Assembly (NCBI RefSeq): GCF_001750145.1
Contig: NZ_CP015734.1
Location: 1-64,000, forward strand
Length of the DNA: 64,000 nucleotides
Direction: 5' to 3'
Source: Arthrobacter sp. U41
Lineage (GTDB): Bacteria > Actinomycetota > Actinomycetes > Actinomycetales > Micrococcaceae
The notes under the pieces were generated by a model. That model was not told where the DNA came from, did no database searches, and saw only the letters and a program-made list of their open reading frames with translations. The position numbers and the translations under genes were made by a program. Shown here in pieces: positions 7,352 through 17,844 of this stretch (the stretch's first letter is position 1; the number at the start of each line of letters is the position of its first letter).

Positions 7352-9847
7352 TTAGCTCGCGGCGGGCAGTGCGTCCGGGATCCGCGGCTTGGAGTTTCCG
7401 GCGAAGGTGAACCTGGCGTCCTCGCCTTCGCCGTCCACATCCACCACCACGATGTCGCCGGCGTGCAGCTCGCCGAGGAGGATCTTCTCGGAGAGCTGGT
7501 CCTCGATCTCGCGCTGGATGGTGCGGCGCAGCGGCCGGGCACCCATGGCCGGGTCGTAGCCGCGGGTTGCCAGGAGCACCTTGGCCGCGGGCGTGAGCTC
7601 GATGCCCATGTCCTTGTCCGCCAGCCGCTTCTCCAGCCGGCCCACGAACATGTCCACGATCTCGATGATCTCGTCCTGGGTCAGCTGTGGGAAGACGATG
7701 ACGTCGTCAACCCGGTTCAGGAACTCGGGGCGGAAGTGGGCCTTGAGCTCCTCCGTGACGCGGGCGCGCATCCGGTTGTAGCCGGTCTGCGTGTCCGTGC
7801 CGGATTGGAAGCCGGTGGCCACGCTCTTGGAGATGTCGCGGGTGCCGAGGTTGGTGGTCATGATGATCACCGTGTTCTTGAAGTCCACCACCCGGCCATG
7901 GGAGTCGGTCAGGCGGCCGTCTTCCATGATCTGCAGCAGTGAGTTGAAGAGGTCGGCGTGGGCCTTCTCGACTTCGTCGAAGAGCACCACGGAGAACGGA
8001 CGACGCCGGACCTTCTCGGTCAGCTGCCCGCCCTCGTCGTAGCCCACGTACCCGGGAGGGGCACCGAAGAGCCGCGACACCGTGTGCTTCTCGGAGTATT
8101 CGGACATGTCCAGGGTGATCAGGGCGTCCTCCTCGCCGAACAGGAACTCGGCAAGTGCCTTGGCGAGCTCGGTTTTGCCGACGCCGGTGGGGCCGGCGAA
8201 GATGAACGAGCCGCCGGGACGCTTCGGGTCCTTGAGGCCGGCACGGGTGCGGCGGATAGCCCGCGAAACGGACCTAATCGCCTCCTCCTGGCCCACGACG
8301 CGCATGTGCAGCTCGTCTTCCATCTTCAGCAGGCGGGAGGACTCCTCCTCAGTGAGCTTGAACACCGGGATGCCGGTGGAATTCGCCAGCACCTCGGCGA
8401 TCAGTTCCTCATCAACTTCGGAGATATCGTCCATGCCGCCGGTCTTCCAGTGGCGTTCCTTCTGTCTGCGCACGGCGACGAGCTTCTGCTCCTGGTCGCG
8501 CAGCGCTGCGGCACCTTCGTAGTCCTCCGCATCCAACGCGGACTCCTTCTCCATTTTCAGAGAAGCGATGCGCTCGTCCATCGCCTTGAGCTCCGGCGGT
8601 GCGCTCATGCGCCGGATACGCAGCCGGGCGCCAGCCTCATCGATCAGGTCGATGGCCTTGTCCGGCAGGAAGCGGTCCGAGATGTAACGCTCCGAGAGGT
8701 TCGCGGCGGCGACCAGCGCGCCGTCGGTGATGGTGACCCGGTGGTGTGCCTCGTACCGGTCACGAAGGCCCTTGAGGATCTCGATTGCGTCGGCCACGGA
8801 GGGTTCCGGGACCTGGATCGGCTGGAAGCGGCGCTCCAGGGCAGCATCCTTCTCGATGTGCTTGCGGTAGTCATCGAGCGTGGTCGCACCAATGGTCTGC
8901 AGCTCGCCCCGGGCCAGCAACGGCTTCAGGATCGAAGCCGCATCGATCGCACCCTCGGCCGCACCGGCACCGACAAGGGTGTGGATCTCATCAATGAACA
9001 AAAGAATATCCCCGCGGGTGCGGATCTCCTTCAGGACCTTCTTCAGCCGCTCCTCGAAGTCACCGCGGTACCGGGAACCGGCAACCACGGAGCCCAGGTC
9101 CAGCGTGTACAGCTGCTTGTCCTTGAGAGTCTCCGGGACGTCGCCGCGGACAATTGCCTGGGCCAGGCCCTCGACGACGGCGGTCTTGCCGACGCCCGGC
9201 TCACCGATCAGCACAGGGTTGTTCTTGGTCCGGCGGGACAGGACCTGCATGACGCGTTCCATCTCGGATTCGCGACCGATCACCGGGTCAAGCTTGTTCT
9301 CCCGCGCAGCCTGGGTCAGGTTGCGGCCGAACTGGTCCAGCACCACGGAACCGGCCGGAGTCGCTTCAGCCTGGTCCTGGCCGACGCCGGCGCCGGTGGT
9401 TTCCTTGCCCTGATAACCGGACAGCAGCTGGATGACCTGCTGGCGGACCCGGTTCAGGTCAGCGCCGAGCTTGACCAGCACCTGGGCGGCAATACCTTCA
9501 TCCTCGCGGATGAGGCCGAGCAGGATGTGCTCGGTGCCGATGTAGTTGTGTCCCAGCTGCAGGGCCTCGCGCAGGGCGAGTTCCAGCACCTTCTTGGCGC
9601 GCGGCGTGAAGGGGATGTGGCCGGAGGGGGACTGCTGGCCCGGGCCGATGATCTCCTGCACCTGCTCGCGGACGCCCTCGAGCGAGATACCCAAGGTCTC
9701 AAGGGCTTTGGCGGCAACACCTTCACCCTCGCGGATCAGACCCAAGAGGATGTGTTCGGTACCAATGTAACCGTGGTTCAGCATGCGTGCCTCTTCCTGG
9801 GCAAGCACAACCACGCGACGGGCACGGTCCGTAAATCGCTCAAACAT
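7352..9847 (-). CDS. clpC: ClpC AAA+ unfoldase, ATP-binding subunit of Clp protease
   Basis: 831-residue HSP100 chaperone that unfolds proteins and feeds them to the ClpP peptidase. Order: two Clp_N repeats (residues 1-145, both with [14 protein letters not shown]), AAA-1 with Walker A GEPGVGKT (215-222) and LLFIDEIH Walker B, a UVR-type middle segment (about 425-460, [14 protein letters not shown]), and AAA-2 with GPTGVGKT (552-559) and [18 protein letters not shown] near residue 690 is in the region where ClpP-binding loops occur. The gene is complete with GGAG ahead of the ATG. Its place between Tn3 ends makes it transposon cargo, recalling the mobile clpK/clpG heat-tolerance loci of proteobacteria. 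Whether a second chromosomal clpC exists cannot be seen here. Confidence 0.97.
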   Translation of the reverse strand: MFERFTDRARRVVVLAQEEARMLNHGYIGTEHILLGLIREGEGVAAKALETLGISLEGVREQVQEIIGPGQQSPSGHIPFTPRAKKVLELALREALQLGHNYIGTEHILLGLIREDEGIAAQVLVKLGADLNRVRQQVIQLLSGYQGKETTGAGVGQDQAEATPAGSVVLDQFGRNLTQAARENKLDPVIGRESEMERVMQVLSRRTKNNPVLIGEPGVGKTAVVEGLAQAIVRGDVPETLKDKQLYTLDLGSVVAGSRYRGDFEERLKKVLKEIRTRGDILLFIDEIHTLVGAGAAEGAIDAASILKPLLARGELQTIGATTLDDYRKHIEKDAALERRFQPIQVPEPSVADAIEILKGLRDRYEAHHRVTITDGALVAAANLSERYISDRFLPDKAIDLIDEAGARLRIRRMSAPPELKAMDERIASLKMEKESALDAEDYEGAAALRDQEQKLVAVRRQKERHWKTGGMDDISEVDEELIAEVLANSTGIPVFKLTEEESSRLLKMEDELHMRVVGQEEAIRSVSRAIRRTRAGLKDPKRPGGSFIFAGPTGVGKTELAKALAEFLFGEEDALITLDMSEYSEKHTVSRLFGAPPGYVGYDEGGQLTEKVRRRPFSVVLFDEVEKAHADLFNSLLQIMEDGRLTDSHGRVVDFKNTVIIMTTNLGTRDISKSVATGFQSGTDTQTGYNRMRARVTEELKAHFRPEFLNRVDDVIVFPQLTQDEIIEIVDMFVGRLEKRLADKDMGIELTPAAKVLLATRGYDPAMGARPLRRTIQREIEDQLSEKILLGELHAGDIVVVDVDGEGEDARFTFAGNSKPRIPDALPAAS

Positions 9848-10312
9848 TTCGCCACACTCCTGGCTGCCGCCTGCCTTGATGCTACGTCGCCTCAGGCCCC
9901 CTTGGGGGTGTTCGCGGCAGGCAGGATATTACAGAGCCAGATTCATGTGACCTTCCCGGGTAAGGGGCAGGCTTTCACACCGCTATCTGGCGAGCCACAG
10001 CAAGTGACCTCCGCCGCAATGACACCTCCTGTAGTGTGCGCGCACCAATGCGGAACCGCAGCGAATCGGTTCCAGCGTCGACTCTTAAGATGCAGTGGGC
10101 CCAGGCAGCGCATCCGGTGCCTTCGTCATCCGCTGACTTCCGCGCGCCGTAATCGGTCGTATTTGAGACGTGAGGCAGACGACGGTTGGAGTCTGCCAGC
10201 TGAACATCGTCATTTCCGGTTCCGGGATCGGGGCCACCATCCCCGAGAAGACGGACCAAGCGGCGGCGCCGAAAGAGGCTTATGGAGTCCGGGCCAGGTC
10301 CCGGCCGGCCGC
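9848..10312. other. Region upstream of clpC
   Basis: It should contain the leftward clpC promoter. A CCCCCTTGGGGG palindrome lies near 9898-9909, and GGAACC/GGTTCC pair around 10051-10072. I found no clear CtsR, HAIR or CIRCE operator and no credible coding sequence. Confidence 0.4.
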
Positions 10313-10633
10313 TCAGGCGGCTGTGGTGATGGCGGGGGCGCGGGGACGGGCCAGGGAGTGGGTGGGCCGTGTACCGGGACGGCCGGGGGCGGCGGTCCTG
10401 GTTCTGTGATCCGGCGAGGGTACGGGCCCGGCTGCCGTGTCGGCGGAAGGAGCCGGGCACCTGTCGGTGATGTGGCCCATTCCGGCGTATTCGCGGACGT
10501 CCCGGATTCCGGTGACGGCGGACTGCTTGTCGGGAAAACTCCGGGAGACTGCCATCACCGTCCCGTCGGGTGCCGTGATGCTGAATCTGAAGCCCGAGTC
10601 TTCGTCGTTGAAGAGTTCGAACATGCCTGCCAT
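10313..10633 (-). CDS. DUF1508 (YegP-like, UPF0339) domain protein
   Basis: 106-residue protein. The N-terminal 50 residues match the small YegP/DUF1508 fold: MFELFNDEDSGFRFSITAPDG, then a VMAVSRSFPDKQSAVTGIRDVREYA stretch. That domain usually occurs as one or two copies in small stress-associated proteins. The remainder (from about residue 55) is low-complexity Pro/Thr/Arg and may be untemplated tail. The ATG at 10633 has GGGAGGAG upstream; a longer reading to 10771 is less likely. It lies on the clpC strand about 470 bp upstream of clpC. The molecular role of DUF1508 is not established. Confidence 0.75.
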   Translation of the reverse strand: MAGMFELFNDEDSGFRFSITAPDGTVMAVSRSFPDKQSAVTGIRDVREYAGMGHITDRCPAPSADTAAGPVPSPDHRTRTAAPGRPGTRPTHSLARPRAPAITTAA

Positions 10634-10851
10634 GGGTCTCCTCCCGGCGGTGACCGCCCGCCTTGGCTGCGATGGTTTGTCGTCGGGGCGGAAACACGGC
10701 GCTGGGCTGCCGCCCCGACGGTCTGGTAAAGGCACGGAATCTCGGATGGCGAAAAGTGTGAAGCAGGCCACACGTCCGCCCCCAAAGCTACCCGGGAAAC
10801 CGGGTACCGGCCAGTAGAAGTTTTAGCGCCAGGGACTGGTCACCCGCTGAT

Positions 10852-11082
10852 TCAGGCCTGTTCCGGGATTTCCCAGCCGTCGGTTTCGGTGTAGCCGGCG
10901 ACCACATCGCCGCCACCGAAGGCGCGGCTGGGCTCGGGGCTGAAGCGCAGCAACGCTGTTCTGCAGCCGGCCTCCCGCACCGCGCCGACAGCCCTGACGA
11001 GGGCCTCGTGGAGGTCGCTGCCGTCCACGGCCGAGCGGATCTCGGCATTCTGATTGGCGGTGTACTCAAGGTAGAACGGCAT
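10852..11082 (-). CDS. Small hypothetical protein
   Basis: 76-residue soluble protein starting MPFYLEYTANQNAEIRSAV. It has an alternating strand-helix pattern and a single Cys in REAGCRTALLRF. A longer frame to 11169 exists, but its N-terminus looks non-coding. The ribosome-binding site is weak. It belongs to the passenger region of the clpC transposon and reads in the same direction as clpC. I do not recognise the family. Confidence 0.5.
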   Translation of the reverse strand: MPFYLEYTANQNAEIRSAVDGSDLHEALVRAVGAVREAGCRTALLRFSPEPSRAFGGGDVVAGYTETDGWEIPEQA

Positions 11083-11323
11083 GGTGGAAGCATGCCACAG
11101 GCCGCCGGGGAACGACAGGTGCTCCTGAGGGCTCCGGGCAAGGCAAGCCCGGTGGCAGGGGGCCATCAACCGGCTTCCCGGACGGCGAAGGGGAGTGACG
11201 GGTTTCCTTGTCAGGTTCTGCGTCCGGGATTAGCCTGAAGTCCGGAACACAGCTCATTGCCTGGGTCTGCGGGGTACAGCCCCACAGACAGGCCGAAGCT
11301 CTCCACGATTAAGGAGCACGTCA

Positions 11324-11758
11324 ATGTCGACCATCTCCCATGCCCACAGGCCCGGCAATTCCCGGCAGCCCTACGGGCAGCGGCTGTGGTGCCCCAGGTG
11401 CCGCACGGACCAGCACCTGGCCATCGATGCCATCGAGCAGCCCTCTCCTCCTGAACAAGAACTGGTCGAGGTCTCCTACACCTGCGTGGGCTGCGATTTC
11501 CTCTACGCCCACGCCGCCACCGTTGCGCAGGCCGCAGCCATCCTCAACCGGCCGGGCCCGGCGAGGACGCCGGGAATTTTGCAGTTCGGCGGAGCGTATA
11601 TCCACTGCGGTGAACCCATGCACACCGCCGGTTCCGACGAGCACAGCATCTATGCCCCGATGAGCACCGAACAGTCCAGCGAACCCGTTCTGGACGTCTA
11701 TCTCCGCACCCGGGTTCTGAAATGCTCCTGTGGCTTCCAGATGGAAATACCGGACTGA
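11324..11758 (+). CDS. Zinc-ribbon-like hypothetical protein
   Basis: 144-residue cytoplasmic protein with cysteine pairs that could bind one or two zinc ions: CPRC near residue 23, CVGC near residue 54, HCGE near residue 95 and CSCG near residue 135. The start at ATG 11324 has AAGGAG seven bases upstream, which is convincing. The middle contains YAHAATVAQAAAILNRPG. It is divergent from the clpC-side genes and forms part of the transposon cargo. Function is unknown; a nucleic-acid-binding or redox-sensing role is only a guess. Confidence 0.75.
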   Translation: MSTISHAHRPGNSRQPYGQRLWCPRCRTDQHLAIDAIEQPSPPEQELVEVSYTCVGCDFLYAHAATVAQAAAILNRPGPARTPGILQFGGAYIHCGEPMHTAGSDEHSIYAPMSTEQSSEPVLDVYLRTRVLKCSCGFQMEIPD

Positions 11759-11844
11759 ACCCGGATCCACATGAACAGTTATGGCACGTCCCGGGGCGGC
11801 CGGCGGCGCTGTGCCGACAGTGCCCGGCATGAGACGATTCCCGC

Positions 11845-11990
11845 ATGAATCAGAACGACTCCCGCTCGGCGGGCCGTCCCGCCCGCGGTTACGCCGACAC
11901 CGGACACAGTCACCATCAGGAGATCCTGACCAGAGAACAGCTGCAGGCTATGGGGCAACGGCGCAAGGACGCTGAACAAAAACTTGAACG
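11845..11990 (+). pseudogene. Truncated copy of the small MGQRRxDAEQKLE protein family
   Basis: The first 48 codons (MNQNDSRSAGRPARG to AMGQRRKDAEQKLE) match the core of the small proteins at 12895-13125 (VGQRRRDAEQKLEEH) and 45106-45300 (VGQRRRDSEKKLEDH). After DAEQKLE the frame continues to 12258 but loses resemblance and Gln/Glu content, and an insertion-sequence remnant starts about 115 bp later. The gene appears to have lost its 3' end. Confidence 0.55.
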
Positions 11991-12103
11991 CCCGGCGGGA
12001 AGCGTCGGTAGCAACGGTTCCCTCGTCGGCGCCGCCTGCCACGACGACGGCGATGTCACCACTTCACTCTGCTGGAACTGTGGTTTCGGCACCGCCCCCA
12101 GGC

Positions 12104-12197
12104 GAGGACTTCATCGAGCACTACAATCAGAACAGGCCCCACACGGCGCTCAAAAGTCGCCTCACCCACCAAACGCGTCACCAACGTACCGGGTTAG
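12104..12197 (+). pseudogene. IS481-type transposase C-terminal remnant
   Basis: EDFIEHYNQNRPHTALK in one frame, then VTNVPG followed by a stop in the next, reproduce the conserved end of IS481-family integrases (YNxxRPHxAL ... VTNVxG). The frame changes between the two pieces, so this is a decayed scar about 94 bp long. Confidence 0.6.
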
Positions 12198-12217
12198 TAC
12201 TTCTGGGCGGGCAGCTG

Positions 12218-12778
12218 CTAAGGCGCCAGGCGGTGGTAGGCGGAGGCAAAATGTATGAGCGGATCCGGTACCTCCGAGCCCGGAGCGTCACCGCCCAACG
12301 CGACTACCTCTCCTACGACGAGCAGATGTGTAGCTGCCGGATGGATGGCAACCGTTCTCAGCTCGAAGTACGCGATCGATCCGTCGAGGATCACCGATCC
12401 GGTGGCCGGGCCACGGCGGTACGGGACCTGGGCCAGCAGGCCCTCAACCGGGGTCCCTGGACTGGCCAGCCAGTCCGCCGCGCCTTGGTGTTTGCTGCGC
12501 AGCAGACTCAACGCCCATGTACCCGTCGCGGCGACCGCTTCGCCGATGCGTGAGCCCGCGTAGAGGCTGACCAGCATCGTGGGAGGGTCATAGGAGACGG
12601 AGAGAAAAGCAGTCACCGTTGCCGCGTAGTCGCGCTTGCGCAGGGATGTGGAAACAACAGCGACGCCGGCGGAGATGTCCGCGCTGAGCACGCGGTACAG
12701 ATCGATGTCCGCCTGGGAAGGCTGTTCGCCGTCAAGGCGGTGCGCGTCCAACGTCCCTGGACTCTCCATAAAGTACAT
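12218..12778 (-). CDS. Flavin reductase-like FMN-binding split-barrel protein
   Basis: 186-residue protein of the HpaC/flavin reductase domain family, which reduces FMN or FAD with NAD(P)H or supplies reduced flavin to monooxygenases. Typical features are LYRVLSADISAGVAVVST, the core TVTAFLSVSYDPPTMLVSLYAGSR, then INVLRSKHQ-like SLLRSKHQGAADWLA, and a C-terminal LIHFASAYHRL motif. Length is normal for the family. A second start at residue 4 (MESPG) is possible. It is cargo of the clpC transposon. A redox or detoxification role alongside ClpC is inferred only from proximity. Confidence 0.85.
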   Translation of the reverse strand: MYFMESPGTLDAHRLDGEQPSQADIDLYRVLSADISAGVAVVSTSLRKRDYAATVTAFLSVSYDPPTMLVSLYAGSRIGEAVAATGTWALSLLRSKHQGAADWLASPGTPVEGLLAQVPYRRGPATGSVILDGSIAYFELRTVAIHPAATHLLVVGEVVALGGDAPGSEVPDPLIHFASAYHRLAP

Positions 12779-12894
12779 CGTTTCACGCGCCGAACCGTAG
12801 GAGTGCTGTTATTCCCTGCACTGGACATCCCCGCATCAACCTTCTGCGTTGAGCGCCGCTTTTCCCCGTGGCCCCATCGTGGGACCATGCCTGC

Positions 12895-13125
12895 ATGAGC
12901 GAAAGTGAAAACAATGGTCCGGCGCCCCCCGCCACTGATGGAGGGGGAAGGAATGACCGGGCGCCGGCAAGCAGGGAACATCAGGCAGCGCCGCCCACCC
13001 AGGGGATGCGCACCGTGGGCCAGCGTCGCCGGGATGCGGAACAGAAGCTTGAGGAGCATCAGCAGGAGGCCCGCCACAAGACCGAAGCCGAAGACGGCTC
13101 CGAGGAACCCTCGGCGAGCCAGTAA
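12895..13125 (+). CDS. Small basic/acidic protein of the VGQRRRDAEQKLEEH family
   Basis: 76-residue highly hydrophilic protein: MSESENNGPAPP disordered head, then MRTVGQRRRDAEQKLEEHQQEARH helix, then an acidic tail. A close relative lies at 45106-45300 and a truncated one at 11845. The sequence just upstream is conserved between copies (GGGACCATGCCTGCATGAGC here, GGGACGATGCTTGTATGAGC there), which suggests a shared promoter or leader. I know no function. Location beside ClpC and flavin reductase here, and beside CsbD and ferritin-like genes in the other copy, hints at stress. Confidence 0.65.
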   Translation: MSESENNGPAPPATDGGGRNDRAPASREHQAAPPTQGMRTVGQRRRDAEQKLEEHQQEARHKTEAEDGSEEPSASQ

Positions 13126-13854
13126 CGGCCTTTGAGCGGCTTGAGGCGGGCTTTTCGTCAACGGTGCGTCGGCGCTTGAGGAACCGAAGCGAGGAAGTCC
13201 AGGCATTGATTGGCCCCGGACTCATGGTCTGAACGTTCGTAACCGCATACGGTGAACGGCGGCACGTCCTTCAAACCTTGCCCGCGGGCGGGGTCTACGT
13301 TCGGGGTTTTCACAAGGAGTTTCGACCAGACTTGCCCCGTCCTGATGTTGCACGGTGTCCGCGCACCTCGGGTCTGGTCACCGGGCGCGGCCCCCAGCAT
13401 TGCCGGGCCCGGCGACTATCCTGGCAGCAGCGCCCGGCCGGTGACGGCCCTGCTGCGCGGCGGCTCACAGGCAGGTGTGGGACCTTATCAATCCGGGACG
13501 GCAGCGGCACAGCGAAGCGCCTGAGAACCGCCATCGGTGGGACAGATGCGTTTCACGGAGTGCCGCGTCGGTGCCCTTGACGGCGCGTCAGTAACAGTCA
13601 ACCAACCCGATGCTGTGTCTATGTCAATCTCATCCGGGTTACTGGAAACGGAAAAAATCCCACGCTAGCCCTGCCCCGACTCGGCACCCAGGGCTGGTGA
13701 CAATGGACCCGGGCGTCACGCTGGCGACGCTGCTGGACGCGCTCTCCTGCGTTCCGGGCCCACACAAGCTCTTGGGCCTGGGCACTGTCCTGACGACGAC
13801 GAGGGCTGGGCGGGTAGGCTCGACGGCCGTTGCCGAGCAACGGCACATCGGTGA
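13126..13854. other. Non-coding region between passengers and transposition genes
   Basis: No convincing gene. It contains one diverged Tn3-type end (13633-13670). Short open frames on both strands look compositional. Confidence 0.5.
13633..13670 (+). repeat. Decayed internal Tn3-type end
   Basis: GGAAACGGAAAAAATCCCAC followed by GCTAGCC closely resembles the inner two thirds of the 7193 end (GAAAACGGAAAAAATACCAC, GCTAAGCC), in the same orientation. The outer GGGG is missing. It is probably the original, now inactive, left end of a 4.2-kb tnpR-tnpA core. Confidence 0.6.
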
Positions 13855-13995
13855 GTGTCTTGCAAAGCTTTAGATTTTCAAGACACCCGATCCGACCCCA
13901 GGAAGACAGAGAAAATTTCGCGCCGTGGCACGGAACGGCAATGTCTTGACAAGTCGTCTCATAGAGCGCCGTGTCTCAGGCACGTCTTTAGGGGT
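13855..13995. promoter_or_regulatory. Candidate res recombination site for TnpR
   Basis: Directly upstream of tnpR. Subsite I-like element 13855-13886 has GTGTCTTG and CAAGACAC as 8-bp inverted arms around a 16-bp centre. TGTCTTGACAAG near 13940 and GTGTCTCAGGCACGTC near 13972 give two further half-related elements. A three-part array ahead of the resolvase gene is standard for Tn3-family res. Confidence 0.6.
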
Positions 13996-13997
13996 TT

Positions 13998-14603
13998 ATG
14001 GGGCAGACTACGGTCATGGCACTTCTCGGATACACCCGGATCAGCACCGCCAGCCAGGACGACCAGCTCCAACGCGACGCCCTCACCGCGGCAGGCGTCC
14101 AGGCCCGGGACATCTACTCCGATGTGACCTCCGGAAGCAAGGAAGCCAAAAGCCGCCCCGGCATGCAAAAACTCATGGGCTACGCCCAAAGCGGCGACAC
14201 GATCGTGGTGTGGCGCATCGACCGGCTCGGCCGATCCCTGCTCGATGTCCTGTACACCGTCAACGGGCTCCGGGACAAGGGAATCAAGGTCCGCTCGATC
14301 GCCGACGGCATCGATCCGGAAACCAATACCGGACGCCTGATGCTGAACATGCTCGCCACCTTGGCCGAGTACGAACGCGAACTCATCGTCGAACGCGTCA
14401 ACGCCGGCATCACCGCCGCCCGCGCCGCCGGGACCATCTTCGGCCGCCCCGTGACCGACCCCGCCCTCACCGCCGAAAAGCTCCAGATCGTCGCCACGGC
14501 CCGTGCCGAAGGAAAAACCGCACAACAGGCCGCCCAACTCGTCGGCTGGAGCCGGGCCACCCTGTACCGGCACCAGCAAGCCAACGTCCGGCTGAAGGAC
14601 TGA
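13998..14603 (+). CDS. tnpR: Serine resolvase TnpR of the clpC transposon
   Basis: 201-residue site-specific serine recombinase that resolves transposition cointegrates. The catalytic N-terminal domain begins LGYTRISTASQDDQLQRDAL; the nucleophile is the Ser in RIST. Later come IVVWRIDRLGRSLLD and LATLAEYERELIVERVNAG, and a C-terminal HTH with EGKTAQQAAQLVGWSRATLYRH (about residues 170-195). The start could be the ATG at 14016 (MALLGYTR), which gives a more usual N-terminus. A res-like array lies upstream and tnpA downstream in the same direction. Confidence 0.93.
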   Translation: MGQTTVMALLGYTRISTASQDDQLQRDALTAAGVQARDIYSDVTSGSKEAKSRPGMQKLMGYAQSGDTIVVWRIDRLGRSLLDVLYTVNGLRDKGIKVRSIADGIDPETNTGRLMLNMLATLAEYERELIVERVNAGITAARAAGTIFGRPVTDPALTAEKLQIVATARAEGKTAQQAAQLVGWSRATLYRHQQANVRLKD

Positions 14604-14877
14604 GAGGGACCGGCATGGAACTGGGAAGGCCAGACCCTCCATCCACGACTGCCTCAATCCCATCGGCCCCGGAGCCATCGGCGCAGATGCCCAGACCGTC
14701 CGACGTTCAAAACAACGCCGGAGGAGCCCGCACGTGCGGCCCCGGAACCGCAGTCCGGACGCTGGGAAAACCGTCGACCCGGGCTACCAGTGGCAAATGT
14801 GAATGACTTGATTCTCCGTGTCCGACTGGTGGCATGGCCGGGCTTATCGAGAACCCAGGTTTTCAGAAGGAGGGCCA
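14604..14877. other. tnpR-tnpA spacer
   Basis: A 274-bp gap with no recognised gene. It ends with AGAAGGAGGGCC, the ribosome-binding site of tnpA. Confidence 0.5.
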
Positions 14878-17844
14878 ATGCCCCGTCGTTCAATCCTGTC
14901 CGCCGCCGAGCGGCACACCCTGCTCGCCCTGCCCGAGGGCCAGGAAGAGCTGATCCGGCACTACACCCTCAATGATGCCGATCTGGCCCTCATTCGCCAG
15001 CATCGCAAGCCGGAGAATCGGTTGGGCTTTGCCATCCAACTTTGCTACCTGCGATTTCCCGGCGCCATCCTTGGCACCGACCAAACACCGGACCCACCGG
15101 TGTTGGCCATGGTGGCCGCCCAGCTCGGCGTTCCGGTCGAGAGCTGGGACGAGTACGGCCGGCGCGAACAGACCCGGCACGAGCATCTCAACGAGCTGCA
15201 AACGGGTTTCGGATTCAAACTATTCGGACTGAGCCAGTACCGGGCGGCGGTCCATGAGCTGGTTGAGCTGGCGTTGCAAACGGACAAAGGCATCGTGCTG
15301 GCCGGCGCCCTGGTGGAAAGCCTGCGCCGCCAGCGCATCGTCGTCCCGGCAGCGGATGTCATCGAGCGGGTTTGTGCCGAGGCGATCACCAAAGCCAACC
15401 GGCGCATCTACGCGGCATTGACCGGTGACCTTTCAGATGATCACAAACACCGGTTGGATGGTCTGCTCAAGCGCAGGGAGGAAGGCAAGTCCACCCGGCT
15501 TGCCTGGTTGCGCCAGTCGCCGGTCAAACCGAACTCGCGGCACATGCTCGAACATATTGAGCGGCTCAAAGCCTGGCAGGCGCTGGAGCTGCCCGCCGGC
15601 ATCGAACGGCAGGTCCATCAGAACCGTCTGCTGAAGATCGCCCGTGAGGGCGGGCAGATGACGCCGGCTGATCTGGCCAAGTTCGAGCCGCAGCGCCGCT
15701 ACGCGACCCTGGTCGCGGTGGCCGTAGAAAGCACGGCCACGGTCATCGATGAAATCATCGACCTGCACGACCGCATCATCGGCAAGATGTTCAACACCGC
15801 CAAAAACCGGCACCAGCAACAATTCCAGGCGTCCGGCAAGGCGATCAACGACAAGGTGCGCCTGTACGGGAGCATCGGCAAGGCGCTGCTGGAGGCGAAG
15901 GAAAGCGGCACCGACCCCTTCGCTGCCATCGAGTCCGTCCTGTCGTGGGATGCCTTCACGACCAGCGTGACCGAGGCGCAAAAGCTTGCCCGGCCCGGGG
16001 ACTTCGACTTCCTGCACCGCGTGGGCGAAAGCTACGCCACGCTGCGCCGCTATGCCCCCGAATTCCTGGCCGTGCTCAAGTTCCGGGCGGCACCGGCCGC
16101 CAAGGACGTGCTCAAGGTCATCGAGGTGCTGCGTACCATGAACGCGGATAGCGCCCGTAAGGTGCCGGACGATGCGCCACGGGGATTCGTCAAGCCGCGC
16201 TGGGCAAAACTGGTCGTCACCGAAGACGGGGTCGACCGGCGGTATTACGAGCTGTGTGCGCTGTCGGAGTTGAAGAATGCGCTGCGCTCGGGCGATGTCT
16301 GGGTGCAGGGCTCGCGCCAGTTCAAGGACTTCGAGGAATACCTGGTCCCGGCGGGGGTGTTCAGCGATCTGTTGGCGTCCGGCGGCTTGCCGTTGGCCGT
16401 GGCCACCGATTGCGAGGAGTATCTGCATGGCCGGCTTTCACTGCTGGAGCAGCAGTTGACGGTGGTCAACCGGATGGCCGCAGCCAACGACCTGCCCGAC
16501 GCCATCATCACCGGGTCCGGGTTGAAGATCACCCCGCTCGACGCGGCCGTCCCCGACGCGGCGCAAACACTGATTGATCAGACGGCGATGCAGCTGCCGC
16601 ACGTCAAGATCACCGACATGCTCATGGAAGTGGACGGGTGGACAGATTTCACCCGCCACTTCACGCACCTGAAGACCGGCGACAGCGCGAAGGACAAGAA
16701 ACTCCTGCTGACAACGATCCTGGCCGACGGCATCAACCTCGGGCTGACCAAGATGGCCGAGTCCTGCCCCGGCACGACCTACGCCAAACTGTCCTGGCTG
16801 CAGGCCTGGCACATCCGGGACGAAACCTACTCAACCGCCCTGGCCGAACTGGTCAACGCCCAATTCCGGCAACCTCTCGCCGGGAACTGGGGCGACGGGA
16901 CCACCTCGTCATCCGACGGCCAGCGGTTCAAGGCCGGCGGCAGGGCCCAAAGCACCGGCCACGTCAACCCCAAGTACGGCACGGATCCCGGGCGGATGTT
17001 CTACACCCACGTCTCGGACCAGTACTCGCCCTTCAGTGCCAAGGTCGTCAACGTCGGCGTCCGCGACTCAACCTATGTCCTCGACGGCCTGCTCTACCAC
17101 GAGTCGGACCTGCGCATCGAGGAGCACTACACCGACACAAACGGGTTCACCGACCACGTCTTCGGCCTGATGCACCTGCTGGGATTCCGCTTCGCCCCAC
17201 GCATCCGCGACCTGGGCGAGACCAAGCTGTACATCCCCAAAGGGGACACCCCCTACGGCGCACTCAAGCCCCTGATTGGTGGCGCCCTCAATACCAAGGC
17301 CATCCGCGCCCATTGGGACGAGATCCTGCGGCTATCCACCTCGATTAAACAAGGCACAGTGACGGCCTCACTGATGCTGCGCAAGCTCGGCAGCTACCCC
17401 CGCCAGAACGGCCTGGCGGTGGCCCTGCGCGAGCTGGGCCGGATCGAACGCACCCTGTTCATCCTGGACTGGCTCCAAAGCGTCGAACTCCGGCGCCGGG
17501 TAAACGCCGGGCTCAACAAGGGCGAGGCACGTAACGCCCTCGCCAGGGCCGTGTTCTTCAACCGGCTCGGCGAAATCCGGGACCGTGGATTCGAGCAGCA
17601 ACGCTATCGCGCCAGTGGCCTCAATCTCCTCACCGCCGCCATCGTGCTCTGGAACACCGTCTACCTCGAACGAGCCGCAAACGCGCGACGCGACCAGGAC
17701 CCGGAATCCCACGACGCGCTCCTGCAATACCTGTCACCACTGGGTTGGGAACACATCAACCTCACCGGCGACTACACCTGGCGCAGCAGCGCCAGGATCG
17801 GCACGGGCAAATTCAGGCCCCTACGATCAGCTTCCAAGGCTTAG
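14878..17844 (+). CDS. tnpA: Tn3-family transposase TnpA
   Basis: 988-residue DDE transposase that binds the 38-bp-class ends and forms cointegrates by replicative transposition. The N-terminal DUF4158 region has [20 protein letters not shown] and [14 protein letters not shown]. The C-terminal catalytic domain shows [18 protein letters not shown] (first Asp), [20 protein letters not shown] (second Asp) and [24 protein letters not shown] (Glu region). It is full length and apparently intact, with a strong ribosome-binding site ahead of ATG 14878. Its last codons lie inside the right terminal repeat. By recall it resembles TnpA of the Tn5393/Tn163 branch common in proteobacteria. Confidence 0.95.
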   Translation: MPRRSILSAAERHTLLALPEGQEELIRHYTLNDADLALIRQHRKPENRLGFAIQLCYLRFPGAILGTDQTPDPPVLAMVAAQLGVPVESWDEYGRREQTRHEHLNELQTGFGFKLFGLSQYRAAVHELVELALQTDKGIVLAGALVESLRRQRIVVPAADVIERVCAEAITKANRRIYAALTGDLSDDHKHRLDGLLKRREEGKSTRLAWLRQSPVKPNSRHMLEHIERLKAWQALELPAGIERQVHQNRLLKIAREGGQMTPADLAKFEPQRRYATLVAVAVESTATVIDEIIDLHDRIIGKMFNTAKNRHQQQFQASGKAINDKVRLYGSIGKALLEAKESGTDPFAAIESVLSWDAFTTSVTEAQKLARPGDFDFLHRVGESYATLRRYAPEFLAVLKFRAAPAAKDVLKVIEVLRTMNADSARKVPDDAPRGFVKPRWAKLVVTEDGVDRRYYELCALSELKNALRSGDVWVQGSRQFKDFEEYLVPAGVFSDLLASGGLPLAVATDCEEYLHGRLSLLEQQLTVVNRMAAANDLPDAIITGSGLKITPLDAAVPDAAQTLIDQTAMQLPHVKITDMLMEVDGWTDFTRHFTHLKTGDSAKDKKLLLTTILADGINLGLTKMAESCPGTTYAKLSWLQAWHIRDETYSTALAELVNAQFRQPLAGNWGDGTTSSSDGQRFKAGGRAQSTGHVNPKYGTDPGRMFYTHVSDQYSPFSAKVVNVGVRDSTYVLDGLLYHESDLRIEEHYTDTNGFTDHVFGLMHLLGFRFAPRIRDLGETKLYIPKGDTPYGALKPLIGGALNTKAIRAHWDEILRLSTSIKQGTVTASLMLRKLGSYPRQNGLAVALRELGRIERTLFILDWLQSVELRRRVNAGLNKGEARNALARAVFFNRLGEIRDRGFEQQRYRASGLNLLTAAIVLWNTVYLERAANARRDQDPESHDALLQYLSPLGWEHINLTGDYTWRSSARIGTGKFRPLRSASKA

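Noticed and set aside
7958..10729. 923-codon open frame on the plus strand opposite clpC
   Set aside because: It is the antisense shadow of a highly conserved GC-rich gene; the translation has no family features and clpC motifs on the other strand are unambiguous.
13925..14806. 293-residue frame overlapping tnpR
   Set aside because: Arg/Pro/His-rich shifted frame of the resolvase gene with no family features.
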